Source of the DNA: Macropodus opercularis
Taxonomy: Eukaryota; Chordata; Actinopteri; Anabantiformes; Osphronemidae
DNA: 64,000 nt
NCBI GenBank assembly: GCA_030770545.1
Contig: CM061096.1
Location: 15,481,501-15,545,500, forward strand
Direction: 5' to 3'
Under the pieces are notes generated by a model, which searched no databases, was not told where the DNA came from, and worked only from the letters and a program-made list of their open reading frames with translations. Made by a program: the position numbers and the translations under genes. Positions 39,801-50,250 of the stretch are shown here, piece after piece. Position 1 is the first letter of the stretch. The number at the start of each line of letters is the position of its first letter.

Positions 39801-42800
39801 GTTGTAGCGTCAGATGGAGAACTGAATGTTGAAAGAGACAAAAAAAAGGAACAAAACTTAGATGCTACAGAATAAATAAATAAATAAAGAGAACGTGTTG
39901 ACTGTCAGGTAGCAGCAGGAAGCCACGAAGCACGATGCGCGCTGATAAAATGTCTATATATTAAAAATAGAGGCAGCGCCTGTGAAAGTGGAAGTGCTGC
40001 AAAGTCAGGGCTGTCATTGACCCTGATGAGCGGCTGGTGATCGACACAGTGAGAAAACGCACAAAGGTTTTGTCATACACGCAGAGGGAAGGAACACACA
40101 CAGCTTCCTGTTTCAATGCATAGCGGTTCAGCCTTCACTGCTGCATTCATCAGATGTCACCACTGTGGCAAAGGCTCAGTTCTAATACAGCTTCATTCTT
40201 TAAAAATCAACACGTTCCACAGAGAAGCACTGTCGAACTTCTCTGGCATCAACTTAGTGGATAACATCAAGGCTGAAAGTCCTGGATGGCGAGGGATGGC
40301 TTTCTGCACGTCAGCAGCTCTATCTGGTTTGGCTCATCCGATCAGACGAGCAGCGCAGAGCTGTGACTGAGGTGTAACGACAGTAACAACACCACACGCT
40401 CACATATACAACACATACGGAGCAACGCCTCACTATGTGTGTGTGGACGGGCCAAACAGGCCTGAGACGTTCACAGCCTCTAATCTCTGCATCTGCCCAT
40501 CTTCTTCCTCTAGCTCCTTCATTTGCATCCATCCGCACACACGCTACACTCACTTCCAAGTCCATGTGCTCGTCCACTCCACTCCCTCTGCGTGTCCCAC
40601 AGCAGCCCGAGATAAAAACGCCCGCATGCTTTGATTTCGACAGACACCACATGGTGCAGTTCTCCCACTGGCAGGAGGAAAGATTTGACTTAGCACCTGC
40701 TGCCGGTCAACAAGACAAACACTAACGGGCATAATCATCACACACACGCGTAGTATTTGAACACGCACGAGCTCGTCAGCTGTGCACGGCCAGCACGCAC
40801 ACGTTAATGGCATGATGACGGCCACATAATGATGTGACTGGTAAAATCCTGTGCAACACTTGCACAACAACCAACGGCAGGCCAGTGATGCAACGCTGAT
40901 ACAGATTCTATTCTGGGGAAGTGTCTATTGCTTAAATGCTGCTACTTCACATCTCTAGCTGTTACAACATGCGTGTGACTGTCACCCATGAAACGCAGCT
41001 GGCGCCTTGGATATATCAGTTAAATGCTCCACAGCTCTGGCAGCTCCTGTGCGTGTTTTAGGACTTGTGACCTTCATGACCCCTGGGTCCATTTGTGTGT
41101 AAGGTTGCACAACTTACACATTGCTTCTGCTCACTACGGTCCACAAAGCAGAAGAAGAGAATCCTTTTCGATGACAGCAAACTTGCTTTAACTATTACGA
41201 TAGAATGTTGTTCAAAGCCGGGGTTGCAGAGTTTCTCAAATCAAACACGATCAAAAGCGATTTCTGCCTCACATCAAAGAAGCACTTCCACCCGCTTCTC
41301 TTCAAAAACAAAACAAAACGTTTCAAAGTAGTATCAGAGGAAAGCGTTTATGAATACTCAGCCGTCAGCGCCAATTCGAGGCTTCACGCGAGCTCCTGCT
41401 GTACTGGCTGCAGCTACAGGGATGATGTCACCGTGTGGAGTCCGATTTGTTAGAAACGCCTCAGGAAAAATATCTCATCATAGCAGGTTCTCTTTGAAAT
41501 TAAAACTCCAGACAACACCTTTGTACAGACTTTAAGCCCTTTCTGTAGCAACTGTCACCTTTAACCACAGATGATTCTGCTCAGAAAACACAAGAGCCTC
41601 TGTGGACCAGCTACAGGCCGGTCTTTAAACCCCTTCTTTGACTGTCCAGTCCCAGTGAGCATGTCGCTTTGAAACTGCTCTGTTGGTGACATCAGATAAT
41701 GGGATGTGACAGTAAAGGTCTCAGATCAGGTCAATCGTCTGAACAGCGTTTGCATTACCTGGCAGTGCACCGAGCTCATAGCCCTGCAGCTTACGTGGGC
41801 ATGACATCATCAGCGTCCCAGTCAGCCTATCCATTAAGCTGCTTCACAGTAATGTCACTGGGGGGTAATGAATGGACCAGAGGTCATGGCCCAAAGCAGC
41901 TGCCTTAAACTAATGTGTCAGCGTGTGTTCATTAGAGAACTGACTCAGTACTTCAGTGAAGCCCTCAGTGACCCCCCGCTCAATAACACAGGACATTAAA
42001 GGATGACTCCGAGGCTACAGGACACAGAGGAACGCCGTCGTTATCCGTTAGACATTCAGATGCGGATGTTAAACCTATGCTCCTTGTGTTTATTATAGGT
42101 TCTGCGTCTACTGTTCGCTAGGCTCATAAACCCAGCAGGATAGATAGGAAGGTGATGTTTCTACACTGTGCAATGTTACTGTAAATAACAGCTGAGCCGC
42201 GTTAGCTCTTGACTCATTTACTGTTTCAGTCCACTCTGTCATCTGTCTTCTTCATATCCACCGTCTCCTATCTCGTTCTTCTTCCGTCTCCATTTTTATA
42301 CCGGTCACTTTAAACAACATTGCACCTTCAATCGACAGTCAACCTGAGGTTTGGTTGAAAAAAGCAGAATAAGTTACGTTTTTTCCTGCAGAGGTAATTT
42401 GCCACCTGCAATTTCCAACAAAAACTATTTTGTGATTGACCTGCGACCGGCACAAAGACATTTACAAGCATTGGCCAGCAGATGGCGACACACGCCTTTA
42501 AAAAGTGTTCAAGGCATTTTCTGAGCAAGCTGCGCACTTACTAATAATATACAAATAATAATAATAATACTGTTATCCCCAGTATCTGAACAAATAAAAA
42601 ACAAATTAGCAGTTTAAATAATTTAGTCAATGGTTTGAGGTTACTCGGCGGAACAATTATTTTAGTCACACAGATGGGGACCAATAATACTGACGGACCG
42701 ATATGGCGGAAAAACATTTTGGCGTAAAGTAACAGCCATTACCTAACATAACAGTAATGCGTGTCATCATTTACGTTATTGGGAAACGTTAAGACCAAAA

Positions 42801-42901
42801 TAACCTGGTAACGGACGTCAACGTTAGCTAGCTTCACTTTAGCTGCTAAGCGCAAACGCTGATCACACGTGAGTGCGTTGGTCAACGACTGATATTTAAA
42901 T
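36888..42901. other. Intergenic or 5' region between mrtf and ccdc97
   Basis: Divergent layout: mrtf runs leftward and ccdc97 rightward, so both promoters lie in this gap. No recognisable protein-coding exon apart from a weak candidate at 39,580-39,648. A (CA)n run occurs near 37,497 and mixed AT-rich sequence at 42,540-42,620, close to the ccdc97 start. Confidence 0.5.
39580..39648 (-). other. Exon-like segment, possible upstream mrtf exon
   Basis: A 69-bp open segment between an acceptor (TTCTGATGGCAG) and a donor (CAG then GTAAGA), phase 0 on both sides, ending in TFTSERQ. MRTF N-termini have SER-K just before the first RPEL motif, so an upstream exon is conceivable. However, the peptide is otherwise unlike MRTF and the exon for RPEL1 was not found. 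Weak. Confidence 0.2.
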
Positions 42902-44855
42902 ATGTGGGGTGAGATAGAAGCTCCCGTTAAAACACAACCGAGTCCGTGTGACAGTGAAGAAAAGTGCAAATTAACCGCAGACCCAGAGCAAACGCGACCG
43001 GACCTCCAGGTGAGACCGGACCTCCAGCTGCGACCGGACCTCCAGGTGAGACCGGACCTCCAGCTGCGACCGGACCTCCAGGTGAGACCGGACCTCCAGC
43101 TGCGACCGGACCTCCAGGTGAGACCGGACCTCCAGCTGCGACCGGACCTCCAGCTGCGACCGGACCTCCAGGTGAGACCGGACCTCCAGCTGCGACCGGA
43201 CCTCCAGGTGAGACCAACATCAACAGAACAATAAGTCCGCCGGTACAAACCCCATCACTGTTTTCTTCCAACGGTCTGTCTGTCGGTCTGACAGGGGGTG
43301 AGCCAGGCTGAGACCATCTGTGTGAACGCTATGATAGAGGCCATAGCCCTGAGCCGAAGCCTGGTGAAGAGCCAGCAGATCGGAGAAGCTGAACTGACCC
43401 TGGAACAGCGCAGAGAAGAGCTACAGCATCAGTACAGGAGCAGACCACTGGTGTTCCTGGAGAGGTACCATGTATGTGGACACAGCTCAGGGTCTCACTG
43501 CGTTTGCAAGCCACTACAAAGAGGTTATTATTAAGTAATCTGCTATTGAAAGTAAGTGAAAGGGGAAATCATGATTATTGTTATAAGGATTAACAGGTGA
43601 GTGTTGTGTACGTAGGGGTCGAGCAGAAGTGTACGAGTACTTCTACACTCATGACAGGTCTCGTTAAAAACAGCCTAAACATCCTTCCAGTCTAAAACCC
43701 AGCACTCTGCACTCCCCTGCCTCTCCAGGCCTGCCTCAAGCCCCAGCACCTGTCAGCGTTTGCCCACGTCAGCGCCGACCCACGAACACAGCATTACAGC
43801 AACGTGATCCAAAGACGAGCCACAAGTGGCACCAACCGGACCAGGGTCAGAAACCACCGTTACGCTGCCCTCAGAGCCCTGCAGAAGGGTACGATCAGAT
43901 TTTGAACGGTGCTGCAGATGATGGTTCCAGTAAATAATGCATGTACACAATCCTTTAGTACTAGTGGTACCAGGGAGAATGTCATCTCATTTTCATTCTG
44001 GTCCTCCCTCCTCTAGAGGGTCAGTATTTCAGTGAAGAGCAGATGAGGACGAGAGAACCGCTGCTCTACGAACAATATATTGGCCAATACCTGACTGATG
44101 AGGAGGTGAGTTTTTTTTTCTCTGTGTCTTTACAGGTAGATTGCGTTTTCCTTTCATTTTCAATATGTTTTAGGTGCTGGAGCGCTCCCAGGAAGCCATG
44201 TTGGACGCTGCACCAGCTGGAGGCGAAGGAGGGCTCGCCCACCTCCTCCTCAACTCCTACCAGGAGCGTCTCATTCAGAGTCGCCTACAGGAGGAGCAGG
44301 AGAGAGAGGAGGGTGCACAGGAGGAGGAAGAGGATGATGCCGGTGGGAGTTGAGGGGGTTGTAAAGGATTTTCTGACTGCTTTCATCTCTGAGCTTTTTG
44401 TCAGCTTGCCTCTTCCCCCTATTTACTGTAGAAATTGAAGTCCAGCAGAAAGAGTGGGAGCCTACTGCAGAGGAGAAAACTCTGCTCAGAGAGGAGTTCA
44501 TCAGCCAGATGCACCAGCGCTTCCTAGATGGCAAGGACAGAGACTTCAACTACAGGTCAGCCATTTAGCATGGGTCAAGGCAGGCACAGTCACAGAACAG
44601 TCTGTCCATGGAGTAAATTAAAGCAACAACATAGTTACTAACAGTGAATCCATGTTAAATGTGGTCATTCACAACAAGAACAGAAAGGAACACAGGAAAC
44701 CTATGTGGAGTAAAGTGTGTCTGTGTGTCTGTTACAGTGAGGTGGATGAGAACCCAGACTACGACAACCTGGACATCGTCAGCAGAGACGCGGAGGATAA
44801 ATACTTTGATGATGATGAGGACGAGGAAGAGGATGATGAAAATATGGCTGAATAG
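42902..44855 (+). CDS. ccdc97: CCDC97 (coiled-coil domain containing 97)
   Basis: Seven exons with matching phases: 42902-43207 (or an earlier donor), 43295-43471, 43729-43888, 44017-44105, 44174-44342, 44432-44555, 44738-44855. The protein has the family signatures PLVFLERYH, HRYAALRAL, YFSEEQMRTREPLLYEQYIG, REEFISQMHQRFLDGKD, then NPDYDNLDIVSRD and a C-terminal Asp/Glu tail ending DDENMAE; all match CCDC97 as I remember it from mammals. CCDC97 is a nuclear protein reported with SF3B/U2 snRNP; that link is knowledge, not seen here. Length is 314-380 aa depending on which of six exon-1 donors is used; human is about 343. Exon 1 is non-conserved and repeat-filled; exon 2 onward is well conserved. 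The start codon has an adequate Kozak context and follows an AT-rich gap. Confidence 0.93.
42996..43211 (+). repeat. 18-bp minisatellite inside ccdc97 exon 1
   Basis: Twelve tandem 18-bp units GACCGGACCTCCAG + GTGA or CTGC. Units 1, 3, 5, 7, 10 and 12 end in GTGA and so contain CAG|GTGAGA, a consensus splice donor (exon ends at 43009, 43045, 43081, 43117, 43171 and 43207). Because 18 is a multiple of three, no unit introduces a stop and each unit adds six residues (VRPDLQ or LRPDLQ) in the ccdc97 frame. Confidence 0.97.
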
Positions 44856-45180
44856 TAGCTGTGGTAGCACAGTAGCAGCTTAAATGAAAACAGCAATTCT
44901 GTCTTAATGTTTCACACAAATGAAAAAACGGACCCCAGAAATATAGTTTCTGAAACCATCCGTCTATAAAAACGTAAGCTTTGAGCAGACAGAGTCAAAG
45001 TTCCGACATTCAGACAGGATGGACGTGTGGTAACTGGCTAAACGTCATGTAAATACAGGAGACACTTAAATTCTGAGTTTCATTATTTGGCTGTCATCAG
45101 GTTTATAACGAGGTAAACTGGAGTTTGATTTGTTGGTTTGTTAGAACTGCACAAATATAAAGCTGTTTTCAGTTTACACA

Positions 45181-45186
45181 AATAAA
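45181..45186 (+). terminator. Likely ccdc97 poly(A) signal
   Basis: AATAAA about 325 bp after the ccdc97 stop codon, followed by a T/GT-rich stretch. Confidence 0.6.
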
Positions 45187-45323
45187 ATGCTTGAGTTTAT
45201 AACAAGTTGATTTTATTTGTTTAGCACTTTCTATACACTGAGGTGCAAAAAGACCAAAATATTATAAAATGGAAATAACATTGAACTTTGCCTCAGGTTT
45301 TATATCCTTATACTGACATTGTA

Positions 45324-45329
45324 TTTATT
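45324..45329 (-). terminator. Candidate poly(A) signal for the 46.3-48.8 kb gene
   Basis: AATAAA on the minus strand (TTTATT on plus), about 940 bp after that gene's stop. A second copy is at 45,212-45,217. Either would bring the 3' ends of this gene and ccdc97 close together or into overlap. Confidence 0.3.
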
Positions 45330-46268
45330 GCACTAACAAGAGGAAACAAGGATTTGACTGAAAGATTCAAATTTAAAAATTAAGTTAGTTTGTTCTTCAA
45401 GCCTGTTTGAAATCGATGCAGTACACATCTAGAGGTAAACATTTATCTGTAAAAAAAAGTCACAATACTAAAATATTTGACAAGATATTTTTCAATAGCA
45501 CAAAAGGTGAAAAACGTTTAAACGATAATAAAAGTTTTCACAATAGCTACCTTTGAACAACTTGATGATGAGCGACTGCAGAACAGTGTGCAAACAGAAA
45601 TGTGGCTCATGAATCAGTGGGAATCTGAAGGTTGACACGATAAACAAGCAACAGCCTCAAATACTTACACGAAAACAGTTGAAGAAGCCTCAGCGTGAGT
45701 TTACCTCTGGCCCGTTGTTTGATTCCCAGGTGACTAACCAGTACCTGCACTGCTGTGTTTAAACTAATCGTTTCATTTGGGTCCCGTCCTTTGAGACTTT
45801 CTTCCTGCACCGTAAATGTATTTCTAAATTTGCAGGCAAAGACATGCAAGCATCCTACAGAGAAGGTGCTCTCACACACCAGACGCCTGGCTTTGGCACG
45901 TTCCTTATTAGAAACCCCAGCTTGTTAACGATTTGTGTTATAGTCTCAGATGCTCCTGTAGAGCCTGATCCAATATTACACAGCAGCTCTGCCATTCACT
46001 CGTTTAAAAGGTTAACATTTCTCCGTCTACGTTGGAGGTCTCTGAAAGGCTTAAATGTCCAGGCAACTAGAGACAAGAATAATCTGCTTGGATGTGTTTT
46101 CCACATCACTCACAGGTAAGATGGGAAATCAGGCTCTTAGCTCGTAACAAGCTGTGTTCCGTAGCGGATCCGATCCTGTGATGGGCCCCACTCACAGTCA
46201 TGTGTCTTTTCATTTCCAAGCTGCTTCCATGGCGTCAGTGAACCGCTGCAGTTTCCAGTCAAACTGTT

Positions 46269-48801
46269 TCAGTTTTTCACTTTCTTGATTTTCAGGGTGT
46301 AATATTCCTCCTGTAAACGTAAAACCCTCAGCTGCATTTTTAGTTTCTCCCGCCTCAGCTCATCTATCTCGCTTCTAAGTTGGTTCGGTCTGGTGAGGGC
46401 GGAGGATGGACAGTCCACCGTGCATGAGGACTGATCGCTGTCTGAGGCCGGGGGCTGGTGGGGAGGACTGTGGAGGGAGACATCTTTTATGTATATCCTT
46501 TGTCTCTCTAGTACATTAAGCTCATGTGCTCATCCAGTTTGTGGTTGTGTGACTTACCTCCTCTCTAGCTTTAACACTTGTAATAACGCTGCATTGTGGC
46601 CAGAAGTCGTAGCAAACGTGCACAACACAGGTTCATATTTGCAGGAAAGGTCTATAAAAACATTGAATTCAAACATACAGTCAGGAAAAAGTATTTGAAC
46701 CCAGCTGATTTGTAAGTTTGACCACTAACAAAGAAATGATCAAAATAAAACTTATAAACTTATTTTGAAAGGCATTTTTCAGGGTTTTTTGTTATTGTCG
46801 TGTCTCACTGTTCCAATAAACCTAGTATTGACATTATAGACTGATCATTTCTGTGTTAGTGGGTAAACTTACAAAATCAGCTGGGGTTCAAATACTTTTC
46901 CTGACTGTATGTTCAGTCACGCACAAACATCTCGATTCTGTCCGGTCCTCGTGGGTGAAACTCTCACCTGCCGTAGCGTCTCTCTGTACGGGCGTCGTGT
47001 TCGCTGCATCAGCTGCTGACTCATCCTGATCCTCTCCGCTCTTCCTTTGTGTCTCATCCAACTCTTCGTCCTCTTCCTCCTCCGTGTCATCTTTGAAGGG
47101 GACATGGTGTCAGACTAATGACACAACTGAAATCGTGAACCACTCTGAACGTAGAGTTTGATGCTCACCCATCACGTCGTCCACAGAACCTGATCTGATC
47201 TCAGTGATCAGCAGCTGAGGGGAGGAGCTGAGGTCATCAGGGCGGTTGTTGAGGGAACTGTTCACAGCGTCAGCGCTGATGTGTGACGATGACGAAGCTG
47301 CAGTCGATGCCCTTCCTGGAGACTTTTCTCTCTCTCCATCCTTTGCTTCATGACTTTGCATCAACTCCTTTTCATTCCTGCCGACATCTTCAACGATCGG
47401 TGGAACATCCGAACACTTTCTTACCGGTAGCTCTGCCCTAAACAAAGTGAGTTTCATCTGAAATTCACGTTTCTTGCTCAGTAAACTCTTCAGTTTGTTC
47501 TCCTTTTCTGAGAGGAAGAGAGAAATTCAGACATCAACAAAAAAAATGCAGTTGACTGACATGACACTCACGTGAATATCAGTGTTTCTACAGGTGATGT
47601 CTGTCCAACCTTTACCAACGTTGCAGTCGTCCTTATCACCATCAGCAGCAGCTTCATCGTCTTCTGTTCCTTTATTTTCCGTTTCCTCTTCTTTACTCTG
47701 GTCATGTTCTGAGTTGACCACGTGCTCTTCTCCTCCATTTTCAGCCTCTACTCGTTCTTCTCCTCGCTTCTTAGTCTTCAGTTGTGGTTCTTCATTGCCT
47801 TTAACGTCTTCCCCACTTTCCTCTCCACGCTCTTTGACAGAGACACAACGGTTGAACTTTAAATGTGCATCTGAGTAACTGCGTTGAGCTGCTCTCTGCT
47901 TAGTGCTGTAGTTCAGCCAACCTGCAGACGAGCTGTCGGAGCTGTAGCACGACGACAGGAGTCTCTCTGACTGGAGGGATGAGAACAACGGAGTCAATGC
48001 TGCGAAACGCTGTTTTAGAGGATCCACATCAGGTTTTAATGCTGACTGACCTTTAACGTTGTGTTTGATCTCCTTGGATATCGCTTACTGCTTAATAAGC
48101 CTTTCTGGAAGGAGAAGAACAACTTAAAAAGTGTCTTGACTGTGATCCGTGTCTTTAAATGTGTAACGAACACTGTGAAATTATCTTACGTCAAACAAAG
48201 TCTGCAGAGGTTTGTTTTGATACAAAATACTTGCTTTCCATTTTCTACTGGCACCTTTGCCTCCAAGTTCCTCAAAGACAGAAGGAGCAAACCAGCAGCC
48301 ATCACAGTCTATACACTCCTCACCTACACAGCGTCCACGTGGAGACACGATAGTTAGACAACAAAACACGTGATCTCTGTGGGTGAACCGTGAAGCATGA
48401 ATACACGCGTCTCTGTTCACCTGAGCGCAGCTTGGCTGTGTCCAGGAGGCCCGTTTTGCTTCCACAGGTCACAGGCATGAGCCCTGCAGCAGTTCACAGA
48501 AATCACTTTCAGCTGGTTTGCAAAGCAAAACAGTTTTTTATAGTGTAAAACTAATTTGCTTGGAGACATTACATGGATGTGGAGACTTACTCTTCTCTTG
48601 TGTCACCCAGTTGCTGGTTTTCGGGATGGATGACCCTGGCTGCTCATCTCTTTCCAGACCTTTCTCAACCTTCTCTTCGTCTTGCATCTCATCACGAGGT
48701 TCTGAGTATCGGAGTCTCCTTGTTTTCCTCAGGCTATTTTTCCTGCAGTGCATTTCCTCCTCTTCAGCACAGAGCCTGGACCTGTAACTATCCCTGTTCA
48801 T
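46269..48801 (-). CDS. Half-SAND / coiled-coil nuclear protein-like gene, copy A
   Basis: Function unknown. Six coding exons with compatible phases: 48801-48591, 48323-48190, 48045-47616, 47507-47169, 47090-46968, 46441-46269; open for about 469 aa. Seen: a basic N-terminus (70 aa) ending near DEQPGSSIPKTSNW; the C-terminal half of a SAND domain at 71-115 (CIDCDGCWFAPSVFEELGG, then SRKWKASI); a Ser-rich part with WLNYSTKQRAAQRSYSD; Glu/Lys-rich acidic runs; a segment with SPGRASTAASSS; a second acidic block (EEEEDEELDE); and a C-terminal coiled coil with IDELRREKLKMQLRVLRL and EEYYTLKIKK. No HSR, PHD or bromodomain. The acceptor of exon 3 has a poor pyrimidine tract. A non-coding first exon probably ends at 49,403. 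Sister gene at 50.3-52.6 kb. SAND-containing proteins bind DNA/chromatin; the role here is inference. Confidence 0.7.
46676..46909. mobile_element. Mariner-type MITE with 70-bp imperfect terminal inverted repeats
   Basis: Starts TACAGTCAGGAAAAAGTATT and ends in the reverse complement of nearly the same sequence; the outer TA at both ends fits a TA target duplication as made by Tc1/mariner transposases. About 234 bp, no coding capacity. It lies in the last intron of copy A (46,442-46,967); the intron of copy B is much shorter and lacks it, so insertion followed the duplication. Confidence 0.88.
48155..48519. repeat. Near-identical tract shared with 52,015-52,379
   Basis: Only two mismatches seen over 365 bp, covering the half-SAND exon and flanking intron, with abrupt loss of identity at both ends. 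A second such tract is 47,836-48,057 versus 51,696-51,917 (three mismatches in 222 bp). Offset is 3,860 bp for both. Confidence 0.9.
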
Positions 48802-49402
48802 TTGCAGTCGTTCCTAAAGAACAGACACAGCTACAGTAAATCCTCAACTTTCATTCTGTGCACAGCTGTTGAAGGGTCTCCGCTCGTTCAGACTGAATAT
48901 TTACCTACACTGAGAGCTGTTTTGATTCTTCCTTCTCTGTCGGATTCAGGGTAAAGTGAGTTGTTACACAGGCCCATCGCCAGGGAACAACATTACAAAG
49001 GAGGAGGTGACATCAATGAGGGAACAAAGGTTTGTGTTTTCTGTTCTAACCACAGCTGCCTGTGCAGCCTGGTCTGAGTGAGTGGTTCACAGACGCCCTC
49101 ACCTTCACCCACAATTGTTGGAGTGGGTGGGTCAACAAACAATGAGGCGGCCGCATTCATGAGAACATCCCATTCTAGTGCGTTTTATTCCTCTTAAACC
49201 GTTATTGGTCAACACAGTCACCCACGACAAACACACTGGGCTTAAGCCTGGTGTTCTCTGGACCTAAGACACCGGAACGCGCGGCTGCAGTTTTCTTTTG
49301 TTGGAACTTGTAAAGGATCACTACTCTCCCCCCGTTTCTCATTCCCGTCATCCCCTGCGCCACGAGGCTCAAATCAGGAGGTTAAAGTGCGCGCGTTGTT
49401 AC

Positions 49403-49640
49403 CTTTCCACGACGCGTCTCCGAGCCGCGGGGTCCTCTGGTTGGTGTGAGGAAGGAGAAGCCACATCCACGTCGGCTCGACTCTCCCCGACCAACAAGTA
49501 AACACATGGATCTACGAGCCCTGCGCGACTGGACTCAGCTCGTGGGCGACGCTCGGCTGCTGCACGTGCCGTAACGCAAACACTTCCCACAACAAACGAC
49601 GCGAAGCGGTCACGTGACCCACGAGCCCTTTGGTTGAGGT
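49403..49640 (-). promoter_or_regulatory. CpG-rich promoter and likely non-coding first exon of copy A
   Basis: GC- and CpG-rich block. A donor on the minus strand (GGAAAG then GTAACA, exon end 49,403) faces the acceptor at 48,813 (TGTTCTTTAG) that precedes the copy A start codon by 12 bp. The transcription start itself cannot be placed. Confidence 0.5.
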
Positions 49641-49817
49641 GGGCGGCGACCGCTGCCGAAGCCCTTGAGCAACTTATTACTATGACGTCATTCGCGTTCT
49701 GTCGTCTGTAAAAGGTCAGAACCTGATGGAAAAGAAGGCGAAGGGAGAGTTTTTAAACCCGAATCTTAAACTCGTTTAGTCAAAGGGACACAGTGAGAGA
49801 CACCAGGACGACGAGCG

Positions 49818-49823
49818 TTTATT
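49818..49823 (-). terminator. Likely poly(A) signal of copy B
   Basis: AATAAA on the minus strand, about 430 bp after the copy B stop codon and before the copy A promoter. Confidence 0.5.
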
Positions 49824-50250
49824 GTGTTATAGTAAACAACAAAACAACAATCATATAAAAACCAATTCCAGAAAAGTAGGTCGACATTGTAACAAATGTT
49901 GTCATATAAATGTGCAGCAGGATCGACACTACATTTACCATAATTAACTGTTAATAAAATGCTACAGTTCACAAAAAATAAAAACCCTCAAACTCAAAGA
50001 AAATGGAAGTAATGATTTACAGTAAACCTGGAGGTTTATCATTAATCATTACTCCACATCATGAAAATATATATGTTCTACTGTATAAATATATATTATT
50101 ACGTATCTGTGTTCGTGTAGAAGTAGAAACCTGTGTGGTGCCTGATAAACTTATAGTCACAGCTGTTTGCATCGTGAAACCGTTTCCATACACGAAGGTG
50201 AATCTCGTGCACATGGTACCGTCAGCTTTACTCTGTCCAGTCAAACTGCT

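Noticed and set aside
42996..43211. Regular 18-bp repeats as a CRISPR-like array
   Set aside because: Direct tandem units without unique spacers, in a vertebrate gene; it is a minisatellite.
49298..49590. Open frames on both strands in the CpG-rich block
   Set aside because: GC-rich promoter sequence often stays open; no domain, and the region fits a non-coding first exon.
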